DNA of 30,267 nucleotides from VFZS01 sp964353255 (GCA_964353255.1 CAYGVJ010000066.1:1-30267); one strand, 5' to 3'; numbered from the stretch's first letter, positions 1 to 8,916 are shown. Notes: a model not told the origin generated them from the letters alone. A program made the numbers and translations.

Positions 1-1
1 C

Positions 2-115
2 CAGACGACAACCACCGTGCCCGTGCCGTTGCACGACGAGTTGCGGCGAGGCACTCTGCAGAGCATCATCAGACAATCTGGCGTGCCGCGTGCAGCATTT
101 GAACACTCCTTTTGA
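2..115 (+). CDS. hicA: HicA-type mRNA interferase toxin, C-terminal part (cut by window start)
   Basis: An open frame enters from the window edge and ends at TGA 113-115. It encodes 37 residues containing TTTVPVPLHDELRRGTLQSI followed by IRQSGVP and a short tail. This matches the C-terminal half of HicA/YcfA toxins: a TTVPxH strand, then an R-G-T/L-L-x-x-I-x-R-x-x-G helix. HicA is a small double-stranded-RNA-binding-fold mRNA interferase that is neutralised by HicB. The catalytic His of the family lies upstream of the window, so activity cannot be judged, and no HicB is seen downstream within the window. The match rests on motif recognition over a short stretch. Confidence 0.6.
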   Translation, partial: QTTTTVPVPLHDELRRGTLQSIIRQSGVPRAAFEHSF

Positions 116-311
116 AGTGCTTCGCCCCCTGCGGCCCTGATACGTCCTCATAAACGCCCATGCAAGGCGAGATCTGGTCTCCCGATGGCCGTGGAGTCGG
201 CAGATCGGAGGGGTGCCACGCGGCCAAAGATCTCGGGATGCGGCCCTCGAGGTGCTCTCCGTGCGGAGCTGCTTCACCACTCTGATTTTGTCGGTCCAAG
301 GAGAAGAACCG

Positions 312-442
312 TTGGGCTCCAGGCCACTACTCGGCCCCCTCCTGCGCCCGGGGGACCGGGCCGGCGCCCAGCGCGTGGCGCTCATCAATCAGCCCGCCGC
401 GCCGCGCGGGTGGACCCGCTGGCGGTGCTGCGGCACGAGCAG
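312..442 (+). pseudogene. Decayed remnant of an ADOP/MacB-type permease
   Basis: Two pieces of an ADOP permease lie next to each other in different frames. Positions 312-392 read LGSRPLLGPLLRPGDRAGAQ followed by RVALINQ, like the periplasmic segment that precedes the 'ALINxxxARRYW' motif of the family. Positions 389-442 read SARRAARVDPLAVLRHEQ, the conserved extreme C-terminus; the neighbouring intact permease ends in PARRASRVDPLAALRHE. The roughly 350 residues normally between these motifs are missing and the join is shifted by one base. I infer a tandem ADOP copy destroyed by a large internal deletion. No convincing gene is seen in 116-311. Confidence 0.55.
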
Positions 443-505
443 TGCGGGGACAGACCGAAGGTTCCCCTTGCGCTTCGGCCACAAGCGCCGTATAAAGGAA
501 ATCAC

Positions 506-3007
506 GTGCTGAGTGAACTGCTCAACCGCGATGCGCGCGGCACGCGCTGGCTGGAGGATGGCGTCCGCGACTTGCGTTACGCCCTCCGGACGCTCGGAAA
601 GAGTCCGGTGTTTGCGGCGACTGCTGCGGTTACTATTGCCCTAGGCATCGGCGCGAGCACGGCGATTTTCAGCGTGACAAACGCAGTGCTCTTGCGGCCC
701 CTTCCTTACAGGAATGCAGATCGCCTCGTATTGGCGTCGCTGGACTTTAGAAAGCGCAACGTCAGGGACGTGCCCTTCTCCAATGCCGACTTCTTTGATT
801 TGCGCAAGGGAGCGAACGCTGTTTTCGAGGACCTGGGCGCCGTTTTCACGTTCCGCGTCATCGTGCCGCGTGAGGATGCCAGGCCGGAGCGGATCTACAA
901 GGCGCAGGTCACGACGAACTTCCTGGGCATGATGGGCGCCAAGATCGCGTTGGGCCGCAATTTCACCGAGGCGGACGGCCAACCACAGCCGGCCCAACCG
1001 CAGGCCGGCCTCCCGGTAGGCAGCGTTGCGATCCTCAGTCATGAATACTGGCAGCGGCGCTATGGCGGGAATACCGCCGTGATTGGCCAGGAAATGCTCA
1101 GCTCCGGGCAGCGCGGTCCGCGAATCGTGGGCGTGCTGGAGCCAGGTTTCGAGTTGTTCTTCCCGCCCCGCGCCGGTATCGAACGCCGGCCCGAAGTCTG
1201 GATTGCCAACAACGCCGGCTACGACCGAAGCGTAGCCGCGCTTCGGGTGATCGGGCGGTTGAAAAGCGGTGTAAGCCTCCAACGGGCGCAACAACAGGTC
1301 GAATTGGTCGAGGCGGAGCTGCGGACGAACTTCCCCGGTGACGCGGCCTCCGGGTTGCAGATCCGCCTCGATCCGATGCTCAGGCGCCTGGGAGCGGACG
1401 TCCGGCCCGCCATCCTCGCGCTGATGGGCGCGGTGGTCTTTCTTCTGCTCATCGCGTGCGCCAACGTGGCGAATCTGGTGCTGGTGCGGGCATCCTTGCG
1501 CGAGCGCGAGCTGGCCGTGCGCGCGGCGCTGGGCGGGAGCCGGTGGCGCCTCATGCGCCAGACGCTGGTGGAAGCTGCATTGCTCGCCGCACTCGGCACG
1601 CTGCTCGGCGTGGGCCTGGCCTGGATCGGCCTCCAGGAACTGCTCGTCATTGCGCCCGTGAATCTACCGCGGCTGGAGTCGGTGGCGATCGACTGGAGCG
1701 TGCTCGCGTTTGCAGCCGTAGCCGGGTTGCTGGCGAGTGCGGTCTTCGGCGTAATGCCCGCACTGCGCGCCGCGCGGCCCGACGTGATGCAGATCCTGCG
1801 AGGGGGTGGACGGACCGCCGGACCGGGAGCCGGCCGGCTGTTGCGTGACAGTGTGGTGGTTGCGCAAGTCGCACTGTCGTTCGTCCTGCTCATTGGATCG
1901 GGTCTGATGTTCCGCAGCTTCCTCAAATTGCAGCGAATCGATCCGGGCTACGATCCGCGCGGTGTCCTGACGTTCCTGCTGGTACGTGACTGGCGAGGTT
2001 CTGAGCCGCAGCGCACGGCGCTTCTGCGCGAGATTCAAGGCCGGCTTCGTGCGCTGCCAGGCGTCGAGAACGTGGCGGCCTCGGCTCTTTTCCCGCTCAC
2101 GCGCGCCTTCCCTTCGATGCGATGGGGCGCCGAACAGGCGCTGGCTGACCCGACGAAATTTCAGGCCGCGGACTTTCAGATGGTCCTGCCCGGCTACTTC
2201 GCAACCCTCCGCACGCCGCTCATCGAGGGCCGAGTGTTCCGCGAGGAAGACAACGCGCCGGATCGTAAGCTGACCATCATCGACCAGTCTCTCGCGGCGA
2301 AGGCCTTCCCCAACGAATCCGCCATCGGGAAACGCCTCTTCCTAATGTGGTTGGGAAAGCCGGTGCCGCTCGAGGTGATCGGCGTCGTCGCGCACCAGCG
2401 CTGGACCTCTCTGGCGGAGCCAGGGCGTGAACAAATCTACTTGACCGACGGCTTCGCCGGATTTGGCGTTGGGCGGTACTGGGCCATCCGAACGGCGGGC
2501 GATCCGGCCAAGTTCGCGCCGGCAGTCCGCGCCGAGCTCGAAAGGCTGGACCGGCAGCTCTTGATCAGCGAAATGCAGCCGATGGACGCGTTGGTCGAGC
2601 GGGCCCGGGCGGGGACGCGCTTCTCGCTCCTGCTTATCGGGCTGTTTGCAGCGGTCGCGGCCGTGCTGGCGGGCGTAGGACTTTATGGGGTGCTATCGAC
2701 CGTCGTCCGGCGCCGCACGGCGGAGATCGGGGTCCGGCTGGCCCTCGGCGCGGAGCCTGCCGGCATTCTCAGGCTTGTTATCGGACAGGGGCTGCTGCTG
2801 AGCACGGCGGGCGTTGCGATCGGCTTGGTCGCGGCATTGGGCCTCACGCGCCTGATGACCAGCTTGCTAGTCGGCGTCGCGGCGACCGATCCAGCCACTT
2901 TCGCCGCCATGGCCGTGCTCTTCTTCCTCATCGCCGCCGTGGCGTCCTGGCTGCCCGCCCGCCGCGCCTCCCGCGTGGACCCCCTGGCGGCCCTGCGCCA
3001 CGAATAG
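506..3007 (+). CDS. ADOP-family ABC transporter permease (MacB/FtsX type)
   Basis: This inner-membrane permease-like protein (833 aa from GTG 506) has two copies of the MacB periplasmic-core plus FtsX module. The first membrane helix (about residues 32-55, ending STAIFSVTNAVLLRPLPY) is the family signature. A first FtsX block follows the periplasmic domain (VVFLLLIACANVANLVLVRA), then a second periplasmic domain, and a last FtsX block ends in PARRASRVDPLAALRHE. The frame is open from 185, but GTG 506 has AAAGGAA just upstream and the earlier part is remnant sequence of another permease. Compared with typical ADOP proteins, the usual 50-60 residue cytoplasmic lead before RDARGTRWLED is missing, so the 5' end may have been trimmed by the same deletion. 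No ATPase gene is nearby, as is common for ADOP genes. Substrate unknown. Confidence 0.85.
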   Translation: MLSELLNRDARGTRWLEDGVRDLRYALRTLGKSPVFAATAAVTIALGIGASTAIFSVTNAVLLRPLPYRNADRLVLASLDFRKRNVRDVPFSNADFFDLRKGANAVFEDLGAVFTFRVIVPREDARPERIYKAQVTTNFLGMMGAKIALGRNFTEADGQPQPAQPQAGLPVGSVAILSHEYWQRRYGGNTAVIGQEMLSSGQRGPRIVGVLEPGFELFFPPRAGIERRPEVWIANNAGYDRSVAALRVIGRLKSGVSLQRAQQQVELVEAELRTNFPGDAASGLQIRLDPMLRRLGADVRPAILALMGAVVFLLLIACANVANLVLVRASLRERELAVRAALGGSRWRLMRQTLVEAALLAALGTLLGVGLAWIGLQELLVIAPVNLPRLESVAIDWSVLAFAAVAGLLASAVFGVMPALRAARPDVMQILRGGGRTAGPGAGRLLRDSVVVAQVALSFVLLIGSGLMFRSFLKLQRIDPGYDPRGVLTFLLVRDWRGSEPQRTALLREIQGRLRALPGVENVAASALFPLTRAFPSMRWGAEQALADPTKFQAADFQMVLPGYFATLRTPLIEGRVFREEDNAPDRKLTIIDQSLAAKAFPNESAIGKRLFLMWLGKPVPLEVIGVVAHQRWTSLAEPGREQIYLTDGFAGFGVGRYWAIRTAGDPAKFAPAVRAELERLDRQLLISEMQPMDALVERARAGTRFSLLLIGLFAAVAAVLAGVGLYGVLSTVVRRRTAEIGVRLALGAEPAGILRLVIGQGLLLSTAGVAIGLVAALGLTRLMTSLLVGVAATDPATFAAMAVLFFLIAAVASWLPARRASRVDPLAALRHE

Positions 3008-3038
3008 GCCCGCGGAACTTCCGGCCCGCCACACCGTC

Positions 3039-3044
3039 TATAGT
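3039..3044 (+). promoter_or_regulatory. Putative -10 element, leaderless type
   Basis: TATAGT ends exactly 6 nt before the ATG at 3051, so transcription would begin at or next to the start codon. There is no clear -35 box. The same geometry recurs at other starts in this window. Confidence 0.35.
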
Positions 3045-3050
3045 GAAGAG

Positions 3051-4619
3051 ATGGGTGAGCCACGCCCGCGAAAGGTGATCCCCATATCGGAACCGTCTCC
3101 GGGATCCGAGGGCTCCGGCTCGTCCGCGCAGCGGCTGGATTCCTGGAAAGAAATCGCCGCGTACTTGCGCCGCGGCACCCGCACAGTGCAGCGCTGGGAG
3201 CGGGAGCAGGGCCTGCCAGTCCACCGCTTGCCGCACGACAAGCTCAGCTCGGTCTACGCCTACAGGCCCGAGCTGGACGCTTGGTGGGAGGCCCGCGCCG
3301 CCGAACTGGAGCGGGAGGCCCCCCTTCCGGAGGAGGGCCCGCCTTCCATTGCCGTGCTGCCCTTCGCCGACATGAGCCGAGAGAAGGACCAGGAGTACTT
3401 CTGCGAAGGCATCGCGGAGGAAATCATCATGGCCCTGAGCCGCATCCCGGGCCTGCGGGTGGCCTCCCGCACGTCGGCTTTCCGTTTCAAAGCCGAAGCC
3501 AGGGACGCGCACGAGGTCGGCCACCGGCTCCGGGTCCGCACTCTGCTGGAGGGCAGCGTGCGCAAGTCGGACGGCCGCTTGCGCATCACCGTGCAGCTCA
3601 CCGACACCGAAAATGGCTACCAGCTCTGGGCGGAACGCTACGATCGCGAGGTCAAGGACATCTTCGCCATCCAGGAGGAGATCGCCGACAACGTCGTACA
3701 GGCCCTGGAACTCAGGTTGACTCCGAAGGAGAGAGCGGCGCTGGGGGCAGTCCCCACCAAGGATGTCCGCGCCTACGACTACTACCTGCGCGGCCGCAAG
3801 TTCTATTACGGCTACGGACCCCAGGACATCGGCTTCGCCAAGCAGCTTTTCACCCAAGCCATTGCGCTGGACCCGGGCTACGCCCTGGCCTACGCGGGTT
3901 TGGCGGACTGCTGGTCGTACATCTACCTGAACGTCGAGCGGAGCGAGGCCGCCCGCCAGGAAGCCGACCGGGCCGGCGCCCGGGCAGTCGAGCTCGACCC
4001 CGCCTCCGCCCAGGCCCACGCCTCCCGCGCCGTCGCCCTCTCGCTGAACGCCTGCAACGAAGCGGCCGAAGAGGCTTTCGAGACCGCGCTCCGGCTGGAT
4101 GCGAGCCTTTTCGAGGCCCACTACTTCTACGCTCGCCACTCGTTCGCCTGTGGTCAGCGCGAGAAGGCGGTGCGCCTTTACGAAGAGGCCATGCGGGTGC
4201 GCCCGGAGGACTACCAGTCTCCGCTGCTGGTGGCCCAGAGCTACGACGACCTGGGGCGTCCCGACGCCGCCCGTGCCGCCCGGCTAAGAGGCATCGAACT
4301 CGCTGAGCAGCACGTGAGCCTCAATCCGGACGACGTGCGCGCGCTCTATATGGCCGCCAACGGCATGGCGGCGCTCGGCCAGAGCCAGCGCGCCAGGGAG
4401 TGGGCCGAGCGGGCGGTGGCCTTGCGACCGGACGACCCGATGGTGCTCTACAACGTGGGCTGCATTCTCTCGCTGCTCGGCTGCCTCGAGCCCGCGCTCG
4501 AGTGCTTGGAGAAGGCCTTCCGCCTCGGCCTCCGGAACAAGGGCTGGTACCAGCACGACAGCAACCTCGACCCCCTTCGCCAGCACCCGCGCTTTCAGGA
4601 GTTGATGCGGCAACTGTAG
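3051..4619 (+). CDS. HTH-FlgO-TPR protein (adenylate-cyclase-like TolB/TPR family)
   Basis: A 522-aa protein with three parts. Residues about 28-80 form a MerR/excisionase-like winged helix (SWKEIAAYLRRGTRTVQRWE, then a YAYRPELDAWWE segment) that probably binds DNA. Residues about 98-220 are a FlgO-like domain (SIAVLPFADMSREKDQEYFC, EGIAEEI, LLEGSVRKSDGRLRITVQL), the form usually seen in TPR-containing regulators of this type. Residues about 240-515 are a run of TPR helices (for example AIALDPGYALAYAGLADCW and AVALRPDDPMVLYNVGCILS). The domain order is common in Acidobacteriota, but the ligands and targets are unknown. There is no membrane segment, so it is probably cytoplasmic. It is convergent with tgt and about 43 nt downstream of the ADOP permease. 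Confidence 0.8.
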   Translation: MGEPRPRKVIPISEPSPGSEGSGSSAQRLDSWKEIAAYLRRGTRTVQRWEREQGLPVHRLPHDKLSSVYAYRPELDAWWEARAAELEREAPLPEEGPPSIAVLPFADMSREKDQEYFCEGIAEEIIMALSRIPGLRVASRTSAFRFKAEARDAHEVGHRLRVRTLLEGSVRKSDGRLRITVQLTDTENGYQLWAERYDREVKDIFAIQEEIADNVVQALELRLTPKERAALGAVPTKDVRAYDYYLRGRKFYYGYGPQDIGFAKQLFTQAIALDPGYALAYAGLADCWSYIYLNVERSEAARQEADRAGARAVELDPASAQAHASRAVALSLNACNEAAEEAFETALRLDASLFEAHYFYARHSFACGQREKAVRLYEEAMRVRPEDYQSPLLVAQSYDDLGRPDAARAARLRGIELAEQHVSLNPDDVRALYMAANGMAALGQSQRAREWAERAVALRPDDPMVLYNVGCILSLLGCLEPALECLEKAFRLGLRNKGWYQHDSNLDPLRQHPRFQELMRQL

Positions 4620-4630
4620 CCCCCGGCCGC

Positions 4631-4684
4631 GAACCGCACCCGGAACTCGTAGTCCCGGACCTGGTCAATGGCAATCGTGAACTG
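4631..4684 (-). pseudogene. Possible scrap of an OsmC-like gene 5' end
   Basis: On the minus strand, between two convergent genes, the sequence reads TIAIDQVRDYEFRVRF, which resembles the N-terminal strand of OsmC-family peroxiredoxins (…EQVxDYEFxVxF). Nothing recognisable follows and there is no good start codon. Only about 18 codons support this, so it may be chance. Confidence 0.22.
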
Positions 4685-4707
4685 GCTCGCGGGCTCGGGC
4701 ATATCGG

Positions 4708-5853
4708 CTATTCTCTCTCACCCGCTGCCGCCAGGGCCCGGGAGGCTTCCAGGCAGGCCGGAAACGCGCCGGCCAGGATCGCCTGGCGGATCTCGCGCAT
4801 GAGGTCCATGTAGAACCGAAGATTGTGCAGGGTGGCCAGGTTGGCGTACAGCATCTCGCCGGCCTGAAACAAGTGGCGGAGGTAAGCGCGAGAGAAGTTG
4901 CCGCAGGCGTAGCAGGGGCAGGCCTCGTCGATGGGGCGCGGGTCGTCTTTGTACTGGGCCTGCTTGATGATGAGCCGCCCGCGCCGGGTGAACAGGCACC
5001 CGTTGCGCGCGTTGCGGGAGGGCAACACGCAGTCCATCATGTCCACCCCCAGCGCCACATACTGCGCCAGTTCCTCCGGCATCCCCACGCCCATGACGTA
5101 GCGCGGTCGCTCCGTGGGCAGCAGCGGGGTGGTTACATCCACCATCTCCAGGCTCAGCGAGCGCGGCTCGCCCACCGACAGCCCGCCGATGGCATAGCCC
5201 TCGGCCTCGAGTTCCGCCACCGCCGCCGCGCAGGACCGCCGCAGGTCGGCGTAGACGGAACCTTGCACGATCGGGAACAGCGCGCCGGGACGCTCCTGAT
5301 CGCGCGTTCTCTCGCGGTAGTGCCGGAAGGCGGCCCGCGCCCAGGCCAGCGTTCGCCCCACCGATTCCCGCGCCGCTTCGTGGCTGACCGGATAGGCCAG
5401 GCACTCGTCCAGCGCCATCAGGATGTCGCTGCCGAAGGCCAGTTGCGCGTCCACCGTGGACTCCGGAGTGAACAGATGCGCGTCCCCGTCGAGGTGTGAG
5501 CGAAACAGCACGCCCTCCTCGCTGACCTTGCGCAAGCCGCTTAGGCTGAAGACCTGGAAGCCCCCGGAATCCGTCAGCAGGGCGCGGGGCCAGCCCATGA
5601 AGCGGTGGAGCCCGCCGAGGCGCCGGATCACCTCCGGTCCTGGGCGCAAATAAAGGTGGTAGGTGTTGGCCAGCAGCAACCAGACGTCAAGCTGCTCGAT
5701 GAGGTCCCTGGGCGAGAGTCCCTTGACGCTGCCCTGGCTGCCCACCGGCATGAACACCGGCGTCTCGACAACGCCGTGAGGAGTCTCCAACAGGCCCGCG
5801 CGCGCACCCGTCTGCGGGCAGCGGGCAACGATCTCGAAGCGAATCGCGGCCAA
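4708..5853 (-). CDS. tgt: Queuine/preQ1 tRNA-guanine transglycosylase
   Basis: Exchanges guanine 34 of GUN-anticodon tRNAs for the queuosine precursor preQ1. The TIM-barrel signatures are clear: ETPVFMPVGSQGSVKG near the N-terminus, LLTDSGGFQVFSL with the general-acid Asp, IVQGSVY and GGLSVGE for base recognition, GVDMMDCVLPSRNARNG with the nucleophilic Asp, and the zinc site CPCYAC followed by a His in NLATLHNLRF. The frame is open back to an ATG at 5898, but family N-termini begin just before 'xFE', so I place the start at TTG 5853 (381 aa). A -10-like TACAAT lies 6 nt before that TTG, which would suit a leaderless mRNA. With the ATG start (396 aa) the gene would overlap the divergent peptidase start by 2 nt. 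No other queuosine genes are in the window. Confidence 0.93.
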   Translation of the reverse strand: MAAIRFEIVARCPQTGARAGLLETPHGVVETPVFMPVGSQGSVKGLSPRDLIEQLDVWLLLANTYHLYLRPGPEVIRRLGGLHRFMGWPRALLTDSGGFQVFSLSGLRKVSEEGVLFRSHLDGDAHLFTPESTVDAQLAFGSDILMALDECLAYPVSHEAARESVGRTLAWARAAFRHYRERTRDQERPGALFPIVQGSVYADLRRSCAAAVAELEAEGYAIGGLSVGEPRSLSLEMVDVTTPLLPTERPRYVMGVGMPEELAQYVALGVDMMDCVLPSRNARNGCLFTRRGRLIIKQAQYKDDPRPIDEACPCYACGNFSRAYLRHLFQAGEMLYANLATLHNLRFYMDLMREIRQAILAGAFPACLEASRALAAAGERE

Positions 5854-5859
5854 CCACTT

Positions 5860-5865
5860 ATTGTA
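5860..5865 (-). promoter_or_regulatory. Putative -10 element for tgt
   Basis: Read on the minus strand this is TACAAT, followed by 6 nt and then the TTG at 5853. On the plus strand the overlapping bases give TAGAAT (5864-5869), a possible -10 for the divergent peptidase gene. Both are short matches without a clear -35 box. Confidence 0.3.
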
Positions 5866-5896
5866 GAATCTTAGGCCACGAGGAGACGGGCCAAGC

Positions 5897-7450
5897 ATGA
5901 GTTACCGGTCTTGGGTTGTAGGTTGTGGGTTGTGGGCGGCGGCGCTGGGGCAGACCGGCGCTGATCGAATCCGGGTTGACCGCCTGCGGGCCGATATTGC
6001 CTTTTTCGCTTCGGCGCCGCTCGAGGGCCGCAGGTCGCTGGAGCGCGGCTCGGAGGTCGCTATCCAGTTCGTCGCCGCCGAGTTCGCCAAGGCCGGCCTG
6101 AAGCCTGCCGCCGGGCAGTCCTACTTGCAGGAGTTCCCGGTAGTGGAGTACCGCTTGAAGCCGGAAGGCCGCCGCCTGAAGATGACCGTAGGCGGCCGCG
6201 AGCGGGAGCTCGAGCACGGCCGGGACTTCACCGGCGCCTTCCCAGGCGAAGTCAAAGTCAGCGCGCCGGTGGTCTTCGCCGGCTACGGCATCACCGCGCC
6301 GGAGTTCGGCTACGACGACTACGCGGGCCTGGACGCCCGCGGCAAAGTGGTGCTCATCTTCGAGCATGAGCCGCAGGAAACCGACCCGAAGTCGGTCTTC
6401 CACGGGCTGGGGAACACCGTGCACGCCAGCCCGCAGGCGAAGGTGCTGAACGCGCAGCAGCACGGCGTTGTGGGCGTACTGATGGCGGGGGAGCCTAACC
6501 GGAAGCATCCATCCAACGTTGACCGCTTGGCGCGAATTCCCGGCGGGCGGGAGCGCGCCACCGGCCCCTCTTCCCAGGCTCTGGCCGAAAGCGACCGCCG
6601 CATCCCGGCCATCACGGTCAGCGACGCGGTGGCCGCCGAGCTGCTGGCGCCGACGGGCAAGAAACCTGGCGAACTCCAGGCCCAAATTGACGCCTCGCTC
6701 CGGCCGGCTTCTGAAGCCCTGGCCGGCGTGAGCGTGGAGATGGCAATCGAAGTGGCTGAATCCCGGCGCGCGACAAGCGCCAACGTCGTGGGCGTGCTCG
6801 AACGCAGTGACCCGAAACTGCGGGGCGAGGCCGTTCTGTTCACCGCCCATTACGACCACCTGGGCGTGCGCGACGGGAAAGTCCTTCCCGGCGCCGACGA
6901 CGACGCCTCGGGCACCGCCGCGGTGATCGAGCTGGCGCGGGTCTTCGCCCAGGATTCCCAGCGCACCAAGCGCACGCTGGTGTTCGTCGCCTTCGGCGGC
7001 GAGGAGGCCGGCTTGCTGGGCTCCTACTATTACGCTGCCCATCCGCTGACGCGCACGCGGGCGGTCATCAACCTGGACATGATCGGCCGCGACGAGAAGC
7101 CCAACACCCAAACCAACGGCCTGATCGAGATCGCCGCGGACACCTCCAACGAGCTCAACTTCATCGGGCTGAAGTCGAGCCCCGGGCTGCGTGGGGCCCT
7201 CGAGCGGGCCAACCGCACGGTCGGTCTCCGGCTGAGCTACAAGTGGGACGACGACGCGGCGCTCAACGTCCTCTGGCGGGGCGACCAGTTCCCCTTCCTG
7301 CTGAAAGGCGTTCCCGCGGTCTGGCTGTTCAACGGCTTCCAGCCCGACTATCACACGCCGTCGGACACCATCGACAAGCTGAACTTCACGAAGATGGTGA
7401 AGATCGTGCGCCTGGCTTACCTGGCCGGCCGCGCGCTGGCGAACCAGTAG
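5897..7450 (+). CDS. Secreted M28-family zinc aminopeptidase
   Basis: A 517-aa exported peptidase of the M28 family, with a protease-associated (PA) domain in the N-terminal half. A short hydrophobic N-terminus (about residues 5-18) should direct export. Residues about 120-250 form the PA-like insert (APVVFAGYGITAPEFGYDDY, GLDARGKVVLIFEHEPQ). The catalytic domain shows the full co-catalytic zinc set: TAHYDHLG (His318), GADDDASG (Asp334), GGEEAGLLGS (Glu369/Glu370), INLDMIGRD (Asp394) and DYHTPSDT (His486). The ATG at 5897 has AGGAGA 10 nt upstream. Probably cleaves N-terminal residues or small peptides in the periplasm. A second, damaged M28 homologue lies at 19375-20274. Confidence 0.88.
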   Translation: MSYRSWVVGCGLWAAALGQTGADRIRVDRLRADIAFFASAPLEGRRSLERGSEVAIQFVAAEFAKAGLKPAAGQSYLQEFPVVEYRLKPEGRRLKMTVGGRERELEHGRDFTGAFPGEVKVSAPVVFAGYGITAPEFGYDDYAGLDARGKVVLIFEHEPQETDPKSVFHGLGNTVHASPQAKVLNAQQHGVVGVLMAGEPNRKHPSNVDRLARIPGGRERATGPSSQALAESDRRIPAITVSDAVAAELLAPTGKKPGELQAQIDASLRPASEALAGVSVEMAIEVAESRRATSANVVGVLERSDPKLRGEAVLFTAHYDHLGVRDGKVLPGADDDASGTAAVIELARVFAQDSQRTKRTLVFVAFGGEEAGLLGSYYYAAHPLTRTRAVINLDMIGRDEKPNTQTNGLIEIAADTSNELNFIGLKSSPGLRGALERANRTVGLRLSYKWDDDAALNVLWRGDQFPFLLKGVPAVWLFNGFQPDYHTPSDTIDKLNFTKMVKIVRLAYLAGRALANQ

Positions 7451-7475
7451 CACAGGCATTCGTGCCTGTGTTGTT
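7451..7475 (+). terminator. Hairpin after the M28 gene; terminator-like and REP-like
   Basis: Directly after the stop codon, CACAGGCA and TGCCTGTG form a perfect 8-bp stem closed by a TTCG tetraloop, followed by TTGTT. It may end the peptidase transcript. Its core (ACAGGC…GCCTGT) is shared with the palindrome at 25470, so it is also a candidate member of a dispersed REP-like family. Confidence 0.5.
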
Positions 7476-7497
7476 ACTATAGAAACATCACCCCGTT

Positions 7498-8916
7498 ATG
7501 TCCCTGCGCTTTTTCAACACGCTGACGCAGCAGGTCGAGGAATTCACGCCGCTCGAAGGCCACACGGTGCGCATGTACACCTGCGGGCCGACGGTGTGGA
7601 ACTACGCGCACATCGGCAACCTGCGGACCTTCACCTTCGTGGACATCCTGCGGCGCTGGCTGCGCTGCCGGGGCTACCGGCTGGACCACGTCATGAACAT
7701 CACCGACGTGGACGATCGCATCATCAAGCAGGCCATCGAGGCCGGCCAGTCGATCGAGGACTACACTGCCGGCTACACGAAGGCGTTTCTCGAGGACACG
7801 GCCACCCTGCGCCTGGAGCGGCCCGAGCGCCTGCCCGCCGCCACCGCGCACATTCCGGCCATGGCCCGTCTGATCGCCGGCCTCCGCGACAAGGGTTGCA
7901 CTTACGAGAGCGAAGGCTCGATCTACTTCAGCATCGCCGCCTTCCCGGCCTACGGCAAGCTGTCCCATGCCGACTTCAGCGGCATACGTCTGGGGACGCG
8001 CGTGGACTCGGACCGCTACGAGAAGGCCGATGCGCGCGACTTCGCGCTCTGGAAGGCTCCCAAGCCGGGGGAGCCCTTCTGGGAGACCGAGGTGGGGCCT
8101 GGGCGCCCCGGCTGGCACATCGAGTGCTCGGCCATGGCCATGCACTACCTCGGGGAGACGCTGGACATACACGCTGGCGGCGTGGACCTGGTCTTCCCGC
8201 ACCACGAAAACGAGATCGCCCAGTCGGAGGCCCTCACCGGGAAACCCTTTGCCCGGTTCTGGCTGCACTCGGAGCACCTGATTCTCGAGAGCCAGACCAT
8301 GTCGAAGACCCTGGGCAACTTCATCACCTTGCGCGATGTGCTGGCCGAGGGCTACTCGCCCGAGGCTCTGCGCTATCTGATGGCTTCGGTCCCTTATCGC
8401 AAGAAGCTGAACTTCACCTTCGACAGCCTGAAGGCCGCCGGCACGGCCATCGAGCGGCTCCGCAACTTCAAGCTGCGGTTGGAGACCGAGAGATTCCCCG
8501 AGGGGGCGAGCGATTTCCTGCTGGCGCGCGCTGGCGACGCGCTCAAGCGGTTCGAGGAGAGCATGGACGACGACCTCAACACCGCCGAGGCGCTGGCCGC
8601 GGTCTTCGAGTTCGTGCGCGAGGCCAATACCGCTATGGATGCGGGGGATTTCGGCACCGCCAACGTCCCGCCCTCCCTGGATCTGCTCGAGCGCTTCGAC
8701 CGCATCTTCGACGTGCTGCGGCCCAGCCGCCTCGGCGTCGAGGTCGGAGATGCTCTGCATCTCGCTGACGGCGAGGTCGAGGCGCTCATCGCCGAGCGCG
8801 CTCAGGCCCGCGCGCGGCGCGATTTCGCGCGCGCCGACCAGATCCGCAAGCAGCTCGCCGAGCAGGGCATCATCCTGGAAGACACCAAGGACGGCGCGCG
8901 CTGGAAGAGGAAGTAA
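7498..8916 (+). CDS. cysS: Cysteinyl-tRNA synthetase
   Basis: Charges tRNA-Cys with cysteine using ATP. At 472 aa it has the usual class I length. Visible motifs are the zinc/cysteine-binding Cys29 (YTCGPTVWNYAHIGN, which also contains the HIGN form of HIGH), WHIECSAMAM and FPHHENEIAQSEA (further zinc ligands), and the KMSKS loop as TMSKTLGNF. The first Lys of that loop is replaced by Thr, a mild variant; the central Lys is kept. The C-terminal helical anticodon-binding region ends with ARRDFARADQIRKQLAEQGI and LEDTKDGARWK, as in the family. A possible -10 (TATAGA, 7478-7483) precedes the ATG. One nucleotide separates it from the PLP enzyme gene, suggesting a cysteine-related operon. Confidence 0.95.
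   Translation: MSLRFFNTLTQQVEEFTPLEGHTVRMYTCGPTVWNYAHIGNLRTFTFVDILRRWLRCRGYRLDHVMNITDVDDRIIKQAIEAGQSIEDYTAGYTKAFLEDTATLRLERPERLPAATAHIPAMARLIAGLRDKGCTYESEGSIYFSIAAFPAYGKLSHADFSGIRLGTRVDSDRYEKADARDFALWKAPKPGEPFWETEVGPGRPGWHIECSAMAMHYLGETLDIHAGGVDLVFPHHENEIAQSEALTGKPFARFWLHSEHLILESQTMSKTLGNFITLRDVLAEGYSPEALRYLMASVPYRKKLNFTFDSLKAAGTAIERLRNFKLRLETERFPEGASDFLLARAGDALKRFEESMDDDLNTAEALAAVFEFVREANTAMDAGDFGTANVPPSLDLLERFDRIFDVLRPSRLGVEVGDALHLADGEVEALIAERAQARARRDFARADQIRKQLAEQGIILEDTKDGARWKRK

Noticed and set aside
185..505. In-frame extension of the ADOP permease to ATG 185 (940 aa)
   Set aside because: The extension is made of remnant sequence from another permease in mixed frames; GTG 506 has a ribosome-binding site.
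2928..4139. Minus-strand ORF (403 codons) opposite the FlgO-TPR gene
   Set aside because: No recognisable domain; the plus strand encodes three clear domains.
5858..7459. Long minus-strand ORF (533 codons) opposite the M28 peptidase
   Set aside because: A shadow of high-GC codon usage: it is low in recognisable motifs and fully covered by a gene with clear catalytic motifs.
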